Of a DNA stretch of 64,000 bases, positions 38,207-47,131 are shown piece by piece. The notes beneath the pieces are model-generated. The model did not search any database and was not told the DNA's origin. It saw only the letters and a program-made list of their open reading frames with translations. The stretch comes from Alkalihalophilus pseudofirmus OF4 (GTDB taxonomy: Bacteria > Bacillota > Bacilli > Bacillales > Bacillaceae_D). How positions within the stretch are numbered: the stretch's first letter is position 1; each line of letters starts with the position of its first letter. The stretch is from the NCBI RefSeq assembly GCF_000005825.2, contig NC_013791.2, positions 930,001-994,000 on the forward strand, in the 5' to 3' direction. Position numbers and translations under genes: made by a program.

Positions 38207-38920
38207 ATGGCATTTAAACATGTACAAACAAAAAAGGTATCTGAAGTGATTAGAGAGCAGCTCGAGGAAATGATCCGGACGGGTGAGGTGCAGCCTGGTG
38301 AGAAGCTGGATTCTGTTGAAAAGCTGGCTAAAGAATTTAATGTAAGCCGTTCGGCTGTCAGAGAAGCACTTAGTGCCCTAAGAGCTGTTGGGTTAATTAC
38401 GATTCGTCAAGGAGAAGGAACCTTTGTAAATAAATATGATTTTTCTAATATGATTGCACCAGTAGCTGAAAGAAGAATTATTTCTAAACCAGAAATGCTG
38501 GAATTGTTTCAAGTGAGAAAAATAATTGAAGTCGGGGCGGCAAGCTTAGCAGCTGAGAATCGAAAAGATAAAGATGTTGAAGCAATGAGAGAGGCTTTAA
38601 AAGAGATGGAAGCCGCTTCAGGAGATGAAGATCTGGGGGAGAAGGCCGATGTGAAATTCCATCTAGCTTTAGCTAACGCCACTGGAAACAATATTTTGAA
38701 AGATATGATGCAGCAGCTTTCAGATACTTTAGGGAGGACCATGTTTGAGAGCAGAAGAATTGCATTATTTTCGGATCAGCAAACATTTGACCGCCTTCAA
38801 GTGGAGCATGAGAAGATTTTAGAGGCGATAGAAAAGAAAGATTCAAATGGAGCTAACCAAGCGATGCTTGAACATTTAATAAATGTAGAGAATACATTAA
38901 CAGCCTATCATGATAAATAA
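38207..38920 (+). CDS. lutR: GntR/FadR-family repressor LutR
   Basis: A 237-residue regulator of the FadR subfamily. The ATG at 38207 has GAGGTG 8 nt upstream; an ATG at 38147 is rejected because it precedes the promoter. Winged helix at about 8-72 (LAKEFNVSRSAVREALSALR), then an all-helical FCD effector domain with metal/ligand residues such as the Asp and His of KADVKFHLALA. Position right after lutC and the TCATC-N1-GATGA operator before the permease gene identify it as LutR, which senses lactate. Confidence 0.88.
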   Translation: MAFKHVQTKKVSEVIREQLEEMIRTGEVQPGEKLDSVEKLAKEFNVSRSAVREALSALRAVGLITIRQGEGTFVNKYDFSNMIAPVAERRIISKPEMLELFQVRKIIEVGAASLAAENRKDKDVEAMREALKEMEAASGDEDLGEKADVKFHLALANATGNNILKDMMQQLSDTLGRTMFESRRIALFSDQQTFDRLQVEHEKILEAIEKKDSNGANQAMLEHLINVENTLTAYHDK

Positions 38921-38926
38921 GAAAGC

Positions 38927-38964
38927 AAGCAGCACTCATCCCCTTAGATGAGTGCTGCTTTTCT
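38927..38964 (+). terminator. terminator of lutR
   Basis: AAGCAGCACTCAT / ATGAGTGCTGCTT, a perfect 13-bp stem followed by TTTTCT. Confidence 0.9.
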
Positions 38965-39027
38965 AGTTTAATGATGGGTTTTTAAAGTAATATAAGAAGT
39001 AAGGTCATCAAAATGGGAGGCTGAACG

Positions 39028-39723
39028 ATGTTATCAAAATCTCAAAAATCCCTTGTGAAAATGAAATGGGAGAATGTTCTGTTTGCGCATTGGGCATATG
39101 ATCCACATGTTATACAAGAAAAGCTGCCTAAGGGGATGAAAGTTGATACTTACAAAGGGAAAGCTTATATTGGAGTGGTTTCTTTTCTGATGAATGAGAT
39201 TCACCCTACAATCTTCCCTGAAAAAGTTAGTTTCTCTATGCCGGAAATTAATGTCCGTACTTATGTAGAGGTAGATGGGAAAAAGGGAGTTCTTTTTTTG
39301 AGCTTAGATACAGATAGTAAAATAAGTGTGCTTGGAGCAAATGCTTTTTTTGATATGCCCTATTTTCACTCGGATATTACAATGAAAAGAGAAGGCGATC
39401 TTACTTATTTTGAAAGTATAAGAAAGGCAAATCAAGCGGTATTTAAAGGAGAGTATTCCTCCAAAAGCGACGTTTTCGCTGCGCGTGAAGAATCTCTAGA
39501 ATATTGGCTGACTGAGCGTTATCGGTTATATTCAACAGCAAAAAATGGAGACATTCAATACGGTGATATTAAACATGAACAATGGCCCCTGCAGCAAGCA
39601 GGAGTCAACATTAAAGAGAATTCCTTGATCTTGGCCGCCGGGCTGCCTTCTCAAAAAGGAGAACCTCATCTGCTTTATAGTCCAGGTGTGACAGTTGATA
39701 TTGGGATGATTCAAAAATATTAA
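39028..39723 (+). CDS. DUF2071 (YqjF-like) protein
   Basis: A 231-residue cytosolic protein of the DUF2071/YqjF family, related in fold to acetoacetate decarboxylase-like proteins. Features include KMKWENVLFAHWAYDP near the N-terminus and VRTYVEVDGKKGVLFLSLD. No function is established for the family. It follows the lutR terminator and stands alone, with its own terminator downstream. Confidence 0.82.
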   Translation: MLSKSQKSLVKMKWENVLFAHWAYDPHVIQEKLPKGMKVDTYKGKAYIGVVSFLMNEIHPTIFPEKVSFSMPEINVRTYVEVDGKKGVLFLSLDTDSKISVLGANAFFDMPYFHSDITMKREGDLTYFESIRKANQAVFKGEYSSKSDVFAAREESLEYWLTERYRLYSTAKNGDIQYGDIKHEQWPLQQAGVNIKENSLILAAGLPSQKGEPHLLYSPGVTVDIGMIQKY

Positions 39724-39753
39724 AGAATCGCAGACATTTGCTCTGCGGTTCTT
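39723..39753 (+). terminator. terminator after the DUF2071 gene
   Basis: AAGAATCGCAGA / TCTGCGGTTCTT, a 12-bp stem with one G-T pair. Confidence 0.75.
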
Positions 39754-39842
39754 TATATTCTTAAAGAAAAATTACTTATCACCTGCCACGCTCGAATATC
39801 AGTTATAATATGGAAAGTGAATAAATAAGCAGGTGATTGTGT

Positions 39843-40028
39843 TTGAAAACAAAATTAACTATATTTCTTAGTATTCTCGTAATTTATAATGGAATCAGGT
39901 ATTTGGTTTATATTATTAATGGGTCAACACATACATACGATTATGTGATGTTTAGCATTAATGTTCTAGCATTAGTTTTTGTGATTTATTCAATATTAAA
40001 TGATAGGAAGAAAAGAAATAACAGCTGA
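39843..40028 (+). CDS. small membrane protein, unknown
   Basis: A 61-residue protein with two hydrophobic stretches (about 4-22 and 33-52) and a basic C-terminus (NDRKKRNNS). I choose TTG at 39843, 6 nt after AGGTGA; a TTG at 39837 is too close. I do not recognise the family. It is followed 11 nt later by a second small membrane protein, so the two form a small operon. Confidence 0.6.
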   Translation: MKTKLTIFLSILVIYNGIRYLVYIINGSTHTYDYVMFSINVLALVFVIYSILNDRKKRNNS

Positions 40029-40039
40029 GGTGATTCAAA

Positions 40040-40219
40040 GTGGATGAATTTGCAGGGGCTGCGTTATTTATTATGTTCCCGCTCCTTCTTTTCTTGGCAA
40101 TCATCCTAACTTTAAGATGGCTTGTCGGAGAAAAATGGAATGAAAAAGAAAGAGAACAAAAACGATTAAAAGAACAGTTGGATCGAATAGAGAAGAAGAT
40201 TGACCAACTTCTAAAATAA
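40040..40219 (+). CDS. small membrane protein with charged coiled tail
   Basis: A 59-residue protein starting at GTG, 7 nt after GAGGTGA. A single hydrophobic helix (about 8-26, LFIMFPLLLFLAIILTL) is followed by a strongly charged, probably coiled-coil tail (KEREQKRLKEQLDRIEKKI). No family recognised. The organisation resembles the many one-span accessory proteins of Bacilli. Real coding is suggested by the ribosome site and by tandem placement with the gene before. Confidence 0.65.
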   Translation: MDEFAGAALFIMFPLLLFLAIILTLRWLVGEKWNEKEREQKRLKEQLDRIEKKIDQLLK

Positions 40220-40261
40220 AGAGAAATTTAGAAGAGAGGGCATTCAAGTAGGGGGAGTGGA

Positions 40262-41533
40262 ATGACAAAGAAAAAAGGGATCCATTACAGCTGGATTGTA
40301 CTGTTTGTTACATTTATTGCCCTGTTATTTGTTCAAGGAGTACGACTATCGTTTGGCGCCTTTATTGAGCCTTGGGAAGAGAGTTTTGAAGCCAGCCGTG
40401 CCCAAATTACGTCCGTGTCCCTTGTAAGCTATCTTGTATTTGCAGTCTTGCAGCCATTTATCGGGAGGCTTATTGACCGTATTGGAGTAAAGAGGGTTGT
40501 TATTTGGAGTATAGTCGTGGTTGGAGCAGCAATGATCCTAACGGCTTTTGCAACAAAACCTTGGCAGATTGTTCTGTTGTACGGAATCATGGCCTCTATC
40601 GGATTTGGAGGAATGTCTAATGTAGTTGGTACGCTTGTTGTTGCGAAATGGTTTACGGTGAAAAAAGGGTTTGCGATGGGAATCATGTCAGCAGGTACGG
40701 CAACAGGACAGTTTAGTGTCGTTCCTTTGTCTATTCTCATGATCGAAGCGATAGGCTGGAAGTTGACGGTTATGATTTTAGGAATGATTGTTCTCATTGT
40801 TCTCCTTCCAATCATCTTACTCTTATTTAAAGCCTCACCTAAAGAGAAGGGAATCGAACCTTATGGTGGAGCACTTCCTGAGACTGCCCCTGTATCTCCT
40901 GGGGGAAACAGTTTAACATCAAAACCAAAAGGTTCGTTCTTTTTACAGAGGCCATTTCTATTTTTATTTTTCTCTTTTTTTATTTGCGGCTTTACAACAG
41001 TGGGTTTAATAGATACCCATCTTGTGCCGTTTGCGCAGTATTGCGGATTTACAGCTGCCACAGCAGGGGCAGCTGTTAGTACACTGGCTCTCTTCAATTT
41101 TTCCGGAACGATTGTCTCTGGGTATCTATCAGATAAATGGGACAGCAGGTGGATGCTTGGAGGACTTTATGGGCTGCGAGGGTTAACCATTATTATTTTG
41201 CTCGTCATCGTTCATGAACAACGTTTTTTCACCTTTTTCTTAGGGCAAACGGAACTTCTGTTTATATTTGCTATTTCATTTGGCATCGTTGATTTTGCCA
41301 CCGTAGCTCCTACGATGAAGTTGGCTTCAGAGTATGCCGGTAAAACGATTATTGGACTTATGATCGGACTTCTATTTTTTGGCCATCAAATAGGAGCAGC
41401 TCTTGGTTCTTTTATTCCAGGAGTATTATTTGATCAATCAGGAAGCTATGATATCACGTTTGTGACAGCGATCATTCTTTGTCTTGCCGCTTCCATTATG
41501 TGCTTTATGCTTCCGCGTCCAAAACAAGTGTAG
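40262..41533 (+). CDS. MFS transporter, monocarboxylate/oxalate-formate type
   Basis: A 423-residue major-facilitator protein with 12 membrane helices. The N-terminal SWIVLFVTFIALLFVQGVRL and the motif A-like loop GRLIDRIGVKRV place it in the OFA/MCT-like group (as in YbfB and related Bacillus proteins). The GIMSAGTATGQFSVVPLSI stretch agrees. Substrate unknown; a carboxylate is plausible. Confidence 0.85.
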   Translation: MTKKKGIHYSWIVLFVTFIALLFVQGVRLSFGAFIEPWEESFEASRAQITSVSLVSYLVFAVLQPFIGRLIDRIGVKRVVIWSIVVVGAAMILTAFATKPWQIVLLYGIMASIGFGGMSNVVGTLVVAKWFTVKKGFAMGIMSAGTATGQFSVVPLSILMIEAIGWKLTVMILGMIVLIVLLPIILLLFKASPKEKGIEPYGGALPETAPVSPGGNSLTSKPKGSFFLQRPFLFLFFSFFICGFTTVGLIDTHLVPFAQYCGFTAATAGAAVSTLALFNFSGTIVSGYLSDKWDSRWMLGGLYGLRGLTIIILLVIVHEQRFFTFFLGQTELLFIFAISFGIVDFATVAPTMKLASEYAGKTIIGLMIGLLFFGHQIGAALGSFIPGVLFDQSGSYDITFVTAIILCLAASIMCFMLPRPKQV

Positions 41534-41546
41534 GAGGTTGAAATAT

Positions 41547-41744
41547 ATGAATAAAAACATCAAAGTAGGGCTACTGCTTATAACGCTCACGTTCTTTGTT
41601 GGAATCCTTCTAGCAGGATCACTTTCTTACTTTAATAGTAAAGAAATTCAGGCAGCTACGGAACAATGCTTCACACACGGCGGCACGCCCTTAGTTGAAA
41701 TTGATACATTTGTGCTTGGTTATTCATTTTCATGTGAGAAATAA
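41547..41744 (+). CDS. small exported or membrane-anchored protein
   Basis: A 65-residue protein with an N-terminal hydrophobic segment (about 6-27) and two Cys residues in its outer part (EQCFTHGG and YSFSCEK), which could form a disulfide. The start is the ATG at 41547 after TAGGAGG. It follows the MFS gene by 13 nt. Similar short Bacillus proteins of unknown function with a two-Cys tail exist, but I cannot name it. Confidence 0.65.
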   Translation: MNKNIKVGLLLITLTFFVGILLAGSLSYFNSKEIQAATEQCFTHGGTPLVEIDTFVLGYSFSCEK

Positions 41745-41748
41745 ATTG

Positions 41749-41782
41749 AAAGAGACGCCCTGTCAGGTGCGTCTCTTTTTGT
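41749..41782 (+). terminator. terminator
   Basis: AAAGAGACGC / GCGTCTCTTT, a perfect 10-bp stem followed by T residues, between convergent genes. Confidence 0.85.
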
Positions 41783-41786
41783 CTTT

Positions 41787-42851
41787 TTATTCTACTTTTA
41801 TAGTAACTTGATCAACGGCATTATACCCATAGCCTTTCCGGTTCCAAAAAGGGGTTTCAGGTTGTGTACGCTTATTCGAATCAGTTGCACGGCTCATAAT
41901 GGTATACTCTTTCTTAGCTGTAAAAGGATAAGTGAGAGACCATTGAGACAGGCTGAACTCCTGACCGTTATCTACAGAAGCAGGCATCCAGCTCTCTCCC
42001 CCGTCCACACTGATTTCCACTTTCTTGATTACTCCATCCCCTGTCCAGGCGACCCCTCTGATCGTATGTTTCCCGGTATCTACTATGTCTCTATCTAAAG
42101 GATATTGAATCGTTGAATTAACATTGATGGTTGTGACTGGAAAAGCGTCTTCATCATTGTCTTGGTTTGGATAATACATATAATCGATTGTCTGGAAAGG
42201 TCCTGCAAAAGATGCTGATATGACCGTTATTTGTTTTACCCATTTTACAGAAGCCATTGCATACCAGCCAGGTACAACTAAGCGGATAGGATAGCCGTGT
42301 TTAAAAGGAAGAGGCTGATCATTGTATGAATAAGCGATTAATGTATCAGGATGCAGCGCCTTCTTTAATGGCAGGCTTCGCATGTATGCATACACATTAT
42401 CTAAATCTGAACGATATCCATCATCATAACCCTCTATGACTACTTCTTGAGAATCAGAATCTATGTTTGCTTTTTCTAATAAAGTTTTAAGGGGGACACC
42501 TTTAAAGCGACCAACACTCATCGCTCCTTTTTCCCACTGTTCTCCAAATACTTTAGGCCTGAATAAGCTTCTCTTATTTCCTGCGCATTCCATAACGACT
42601 TCCACTGTTTTTGAGGGAAGGGCGAGCAGCTCTTCAATGGAGAAAGCGATAGGTTTTTTTACAGAGTCATTTACGGAAAGCCAGAAGTTAGCATAGTTAA
42701 AAGGTGGGTAAGAAAAATGGTTACGTTTATAAAAAAGGGAGGCTGGTGTCTGTTTATTGAAAAGAAAATGTATGGGTGATTCTTGATTTTCAGGGTACAG
42801 CTTTTTCGTTGTTAGTGATGGTTTGGCGATGGGGTCGTTCTCATTTGTCAT
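41787..42851 (-). CDS. sulfite oxidase-family molybdopterin oxidoreductase
   Basis: A 354-residue protein with a molybdopterin-binding domain (about 60-230) and a C-terminal Mo-cofactor dimerisation domain (about 240-354, IgG-like, with WTGDGVIKKVEISVDGG). The Mo-ligating Cys lies in VVMECAGNKRSLF (about 93), and the pterin site includes KHGYPIRLVVPGWYAMASVKWV in part (GYPIRLVVPGWYAMASV). No signal peptide or heme domain is present, unlike animal sulfite oxidase, and it is close to the YedY/plant-type group. The physiological substrate is not known. Monocistronic, convergent to the small-protein gene. Confidence 0.87.
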   Translation of the reverse strand: MTNENDPIAKPSLTTKKLYPENQESPIHFLFNKQTPASLFYKRNHFSYPPFNYANFWLSVNDSVKKPIAFSIEELLALPSKTVEVVMECAGNKRSLFRPKVFGEQWEKGAMSVGRFKGVPLKTLLEKANIDSDSQEVVIEGYDDGYRSDLDNVYAYMRSLPLKKALHPDTLIAYSYNDQPLPFKHGYPIRLVVPGWYAMASVKWVKQITVISASFAGPFQTIDYMYYPNQDNDEDAFPVTTINVNSTIQYPLDRDIVDTGKHTIRGVAWTGDGVIKKVEISVDGGESWMPASVDNGQEFSLSQWSLTYPFTAKKEYTIMSRATDSNKRTQPETPFWNRKGYGYNAVDQVTIKVE

Positions 42852-43112
42852 ATATTCATCCCCTCCTCATAAGTGTTATGTACATCATATGGATGAAGGT
42901 CATTAAATATTCATTTATCCTGAATATGAAAGTAGGTCATTTTACTAAAAGGAGCTTACACGAGTTGATTATTCATGCCTGTGGATGCATATTCATTCAG
43001 TACGAAAGTACCCTTTTTCTAAAATTAAGAAGCATACATTTCGAATTTCGGAAGGTTCTGCTATATTTGAAACCATAAATCTATAATTGTTTGGGAGAGG
43101 AAGGGCGATTCT
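42852..43112. other. divergent intergenic region
   Basis: A 261-bp spacer between the molybdopterin enzyme gene and the M14 peptidase gene. It must carry the promoters of both. I see no clear hairpin, repeat or credible open frame with a ribosome site. Confidence 0.5.
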
Positions 43113-45839
43113 ATGAAACTAAGAAAGATAATGATCAGCTGGCTAGCAATTGTTATGGTGCTGTCAGTTGCTTATCCTGCTTCATTACCAGCCGCAGAAC
43201 AGAGCACGGTAGAGGTTGATCATGTAATTGAATTAGATGTAAGTCAATCACTTTTTTCACTAACAGAAACGCGTACAACAGAAGTCCGGGCGACATTTAA
43301 TGAAGAGGTAGATCCTGAGCAAATTGACGTACAGTTTGGCGGGAAGGATTTATCAGAGTGGCGTAAATGGACAGGTTCGTCGAATTATGATGGTGATCCA
43401 TTTATTAATGTAATAGAAGGACCTGCTGTAGTAGAAGGTACAAATGAAGTGACGGCAACGATTGAATTTGGACTGCCTTTTAATCGTACAGATCTTTCTA
43501 ACCGGACGATTCGAGTCCAATATCAAGATTTAATTGGAGAGTATGAACTATCACTAGTGAATCATGCAACAGGCGAGAAGGCTGCTACCGCTGTCGGGCT
43601 GAATGTATATGATGAATTCTTATTTTATGATGAATTAAAGCCTGCAATTGATCAAGTGTTTGAGGAAGCAAAGGCTGATACAGATAATACTCGCTATTTG
43701 GATTACCAAAAGGTAGGGGAGTCGGCTGAAGGTCGCGATATTCATTTTGTTGTGTTAGCAAGAGATGAAGCTGCAGTTGATACATACTTAAATGAAACGC
43801 TGCCACAAGCATTAGAAGATCCTGCGAGCTTAATAGAAAAGCTTGAAAATGGAACAATGGGAGACTATCAGCTTCCGATTTGGTTTAATAATATTCACCC
43901 TGATGAAGTAGAAGGGGTCGATGCACAAGTTGAACTATTGAAGAAGTTTGCACTAGAAGAGGAAGTGACATTTACGAATACAGATGAGGATGGAAACGAA
44001 GAGCCTGTTTTATTAAATATGGATGAGGTACTTAATGATGTAATCTTCTTATATATGTTCACAAGCAACCCAGACGGCCGTGTGGCTAATACGCGTGCAA
44101 ACGCTGAAGGGTTTGACTTGAACAGAGATAATGCGTATCAAACACAAGTAGAAACCCAGCAGGTAAATGAATTGATCTCAACATGGACGCCGCTGTCCTT
44201 TGTTGATATGCATGGCTATGTAAATGGCTTTTTAATTGAGCCAGGTACACCGCCGCATAATCCTAACTTTGAATATGATTTATTAATTCATAATATGATG
44301 GACCAAGCACATGCAATGGGTCGTGCGGGTGTTGGGAATTCAAATTTGACAGATTACTTCATTGCCCAGCTTGAATGGGAAGACGGCTGGGATGATATGA
44401 CCCCTGCCTACACTGCGATCTATGCTATGCTTCATGGCTCGCTTGGCCACACAATTGAAGTGCCGACATTAAGCCAGGATTCATTGCATGCTATGGTCGG
44501 TGTTGGACTTGGTTCCACATACTTTGTGACAGAGAATAAGGACGAGCTTTTTAAACAGCAGCTTGAAATCTTTAAACGAGGAGTTAACGGTGAAGATAAT
44601 CGAGCTGTGGATGAGTATTTTGTTAATGCAGACGGGGAAGAAATAGGACGCGTCCGCCATGGGCATGACAGCTTCTTCCCGGATTATTATGTAATTCCGA
44701 CAGATAAGGAGCACCAGAAAAACGTATTAGAAGCACATAAAATGGCTGAATACTTGCTTCGTAATGGTGTGAAAGTAGAAGAAACAACACGCCCTGTGCA
44801 TCTACAAGGCGAAACGTTTCCTAAAGGAACATTTGTTATCCCAATGAACCAAGCTAAAAGAGGACTCGCAAATGCAGTACTTTATCAAGGAGATAATGTC
44901 TCGGACTGGAATGCGATGTATGATCCGGTAGTCGTAAACTTTCCTGCCCTTCGAGGATTCGACCAGCTTGAGGTAAGAGAAGAAGGCGTGTTCAAGGGAG
45001 TTACTCAAGAAATGGCTGAAGTCAATTTGCCAACTGGTGAATTGAGGGGTAATGCACCTAAGCAAGTGGTTAGATCAACTTCAAATGATACGGTAAAACT
45101 TATTAATGCCCTCCTAAATGAAGGGAAAAAGGTTGAAGTGGCAGTTGAGAGTAAAGGAAATATTTCTCGCGGTGATTACATTATTTCTACTCAGGATCTA
45201 CGAAGCTATGAATCTACCTTCTATTTTGAAGCTCACCCAACTGGTAACGGTAAGGGAGTAGAGACAGAGCAGGTTGTGCAGCCAAAGGTTGCAGCTACAG
45301 GTTCAAGCCAGTTGAATTTCTCGTTAAGAAAATTAGGATTTACATTAGTAAACACTGAGGATGCAGACGTCATTGTTAGTGATGCTCGTAATTTTAATGC
45401 TCAACAGGCTGAAGGAAAAGCCTTCATCGGGATTGGTGGCAGTGCATTAAGGTCTGTATATGATAGTGAAGTGTTAGAAGGATTCAAATACGAGCAGACA
45501 AGAGGTACTCATGAAGGGCTTGTCAAAGCAAACGTGAATCCGCATAAGTTGACTGCAGGATATAAGGCCAATGAACTTCTTTATGTAACGACAGGGTCAT
45601 ATATAACCGAAGTTCCTGAAAGTGCAGAAGTGCTGCTAACTTTCAGTGACGCTGAAGATTTCTATGTGTCAGGTTGGTGGCCTGGACATGCGGGAGCAAA
45701 AGGACAAACAATGGCCTTTACCTCAGAGGTTAATGGAACCACTTATACATTATTTGCAAATGACCTGGCGTTCAGAGCACATACTGAACACAGTTACCGA
45801 CTATTAGCGAATAGTATTTTTAATGCATCATCTAATTAA
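43113..45839 (+). CDS. secreted M14-family zinc carboxypeptidase-like protein
   Basis: A 908-residue exported protein. The signal peptide (about 1-27) ends PASLPAAEQ. A beta-rich region (about 28-170) precedes the M14 domain (about 185-480). Zinc ligands are H-x-x-E in NNIHPDEVEG (about 262-265) and His in VDMHGYVNGF; the substrate-binding Arg region is NTRANAEGFDLNRDN and the catalytic Glu lies in HTIEVPTLSQ. The C-terminal 400 residues include a glutamine-amidotransferase-like fold often attached to this family. Probably degrades peptides outside the cell. It is about twice the length of a simple carboxypeptidase. Confidence 0.85.
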   Translation: MKLRKIMISWLAIVMVLSVAYPASLPAAEQSTVEVDHVIELDVSQSLFSLTETRTTEVRATFNEEVDPEQIDVQFGGKDLSEWRKWTGSSNYDGDPFINVIEGPAVVEGTNEVTATIEFGLPFNRTDLSNRTIRVQYQDLIGEYELSLVNHATGEKAATAVGLNVYDEFLFYDELKPAIDQVFEEAKADTDNTRYLDYQKVGESAEGRDIHFVVLARDEAAVDTYLNETLPQALEDPASLIEKLENGTMGDYQLPIWFNNIHPDEVEGVDAQVELLKKFALEEEVTFTNTDEDGNEEPVLLNMDEVLNDVIFLYMFTSNPDGRVANTRANAEGFDLNRDNAYQTQVETQQVNELISTWTPLSFVDMHGYVNGFLIEPGTPPHNPNFEYDLLIHNMMDQAHAMGRAGVGNSNLTDYFIAQLEWEDGWDDMTPAYTAIYAMLHGSLGHTIEVPTLSQDSLHAMVGVGLGSTYFVTENKDELFKQQLEIFKRGVNGEDNRAVDEYFVNADGEEIGRVRHGHDSFFPDYYVIPTDKEHQKNVLEAHKMAEYLLRNGVKVEETTRPVHLQGETFPKGTFVIPMNQAKRGLANAVLYQGDNVSDWNAMYDPVVVNFPALRGFDQLEVREEGVFKGVTQEMAEVNLPTGELRGNAPKQVVRSTSNDTVKLINALLNEGKKVEVAVESKGNISRGDYIISTQDLRSYESTFYFEAHPTGNGKGVETEQVVQPKVAATGSSQLNFSLRKLGFTLVNTEDADVIVSDARNFNAQQAEGKAFIGIGGSALRSVYDSEVLEGFKYEQTRGTHEGLVKANVNPHKLTAGYKANELLYVTTGSYITEVPESAEVLLTFSDAEDFYVSGWWPGHAGAKGQTMAFTSEVNGTTYTLFANDLAFRAHTEHSYRLLANSIFNASSN

Positions 45840-45844
45840 CATCA

Positions 45845-45883
45845 AAAACTCACTGGAATGAACATCTCCAGTGAGTTTTTTTG
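45845..45883 (+). terminator. terminator of the M14 peptidase gene
   Basis: AAAACTCACTGGA / TCCAGTGAGTTTT, a perfect 13-bp stem with a 9-nt loop followed by T residues. Confidence 0.92.
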
Positions 45884-45920
45884 CAAAAAAAACAAGCAGG
45901 GAATCATCTCTACTTGTCAT

Positions 45921-46181
45921 TTATTTATATTCTTCTACGTACCAATGATGGCTTGGTTCTGTGTTGGAATTAAGTTTCTGGGCAAAAAGCTCTGCTTCTG
46001 TGACATCTTTGAAAATCTTTTCTTTGGTGCTGCTAGAATCTTTTAAAGCTTCTAACTTATTTTCTGTACCTATACCTGTACCTCTTACTAGCTTGAACAA
46101 GTGATCAACTCCTCTCACTAATTCAGCTGTTTTTATAAGCTGTACAATGATTGTCGCATACATTCCAACAAGATGATACAT
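45921..46181 (-). CDS. hypothetical protein
   Basis: An 86-residue open frame, mostly polar, with a hydrophobic N-terminal stretch and a tail NTEPSHHWYVEEYK. No clear ribosome site precedes the first ATG (46181); the second Met (MYATIIV) has only a weak TTGGA. It lies 37 nt after the signal peptidase gene on the same strand. Amino acid composition looks protein-like (EAELFAQKLNSN), but expression is uncertain. Confidence 0.45.
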   Translation of the reverse strand: MYHLVGMYATIIVQLIKTAELVRGVDHLFKLVRGTGIGTENKLEALKDSSSTKEKIFKDVTEAELFAQKLNSNTEPSHHWYVEEYK

Positions 46182-46218
46182 TTATTGCTAAAAAGTTTCG
46201 GATCCTGTCTGAAAAGGG

Positions 46219-46839
46219 TTAAAACGTCCCTAAACGGTCGAAAGGGTAGAATCTTGCTATGACTTTTCCCGTAACATGATCAATTGGAACAGGACCAATT
46301 TCCCGGCTGTCAGTACTTCTGTTTCGATTATCTCCCATTACAAAGACATGATCGTCAGGAACAATCACCTCACTAAAATCATGATAAATCGATTCATAAA
46401 TATACTCTTCTTCTAGACGAACCCCATTTTTATATACAAAGCCGCCTTCTATGGCAATGCGATCACCAGGTTCGCCAATGACCCGTTTCACCCAATTATG
46501 GCGAGAATCTACTTGTCGATCTATAAAAGCGGCAAGCATTGGACTTTCTGCAAATGAATCCATTAATGTTCGCTCGTCATCGATCCGGCTGTCTACAATT
46601 ACAATTTCTCCTGCTTTAGGAGACTTTCCGAGAAGGTAAGGAGTCTTAAAAGCAAAAACCCGGTCACCAGCTTTTTGCTGATCATAATGATCCAAGCCTT
46701 CTAATGTAGGTTCCATCGAGCTCCCATCTACTGTAAAGGGCTGGATAACAAAAACACTAAGAGCAACAGCTAAGACTAGGGCAAGCACAATGGCTTTTGT
46801 CCAGCTCATTATTTCATAAATGAATTTTTTTACAAACAT
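46219..46839 (-). CDS. type I signal peptidase (SipS/LepB family)
   Basis: A 206-residue signal peptidase I of the Gram-positive type. One N-terminal membrane helix (about 13-32), catalytic Ser at 41 in DGSSMEPTL, catalytic Lys at 118 in NWVKRVIGEPGDRI, and box D/E residues MGDNRNRSTDSREIGPV. It cleaves signal peptides of exported proteins at the outer membrane face. An insertion near residues 82-112 makes it slightly longer than SipS. Monocistronic or with the small gene that follows. Confidence 0.93.
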   Translation of the reverse strand: MFVKKFIYEIMSWTKAIVLALVLAVALSVFVIQPFTVDGSSMEPTLEGLDHYDQQKAGDRVFAFKTPYLLGKSPKAGEIVIVDSRIDDERTLMDSFAESPMLAAFIDRQVDSRHNWVKRVIGEPGDRIAIEGGFVYKNGVRLEEEYIYESIYHDFSEVIVPDDHVFVMGDNRNRSTDSREIGPVPIDHVTGKVIARFYPFDRLGTF

Positions 46840-46940
46840 TCGATATCAACATCCTTTAATAAATGTTCTCTCTCTATTGTAATCGAACGACTATATTTTG
46901 TCAGTTTAATTGTGATAAGGTTATCAATGGAGGGGTAGTA

Positions 46941-47111
46941 ATGAATCGTAACTATATTTCAATTTTATTTTTTTTAGCAGCCTTTACAGCAGTAGTAATG
47001 GCTGGCACAACTGCTGTTGCAGGCGATTTAAGTTTAGTGGCGTTGACGGTGATTGCCTCAATCTCTGCAGTGATTGGTGGAATCATTGGTTATTATTTAT
47101 TTATAAAGTAG
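46941..47111 (+). CDS. small membrane protein, YlaF/DUF5325-like
   Basis: A 56-residue protein of two membrane helices (about 5-23 and 30-54) starting at an ATG 5 nt after GGAGGGG. An ORF extending further upstream has no ribosome site. The pattern resembles DUF5325-type Bacillus proteins but is too short for a firm call. Confidence 0.65.
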   Translation: MNRNYISILFFLAAFTAVVMAGTTAVAGDLSLVALTVIASISAVIGGIIGYYLFIK

Positions 47112-47131
47112 GGCATTTAGGAGGAACTTAA

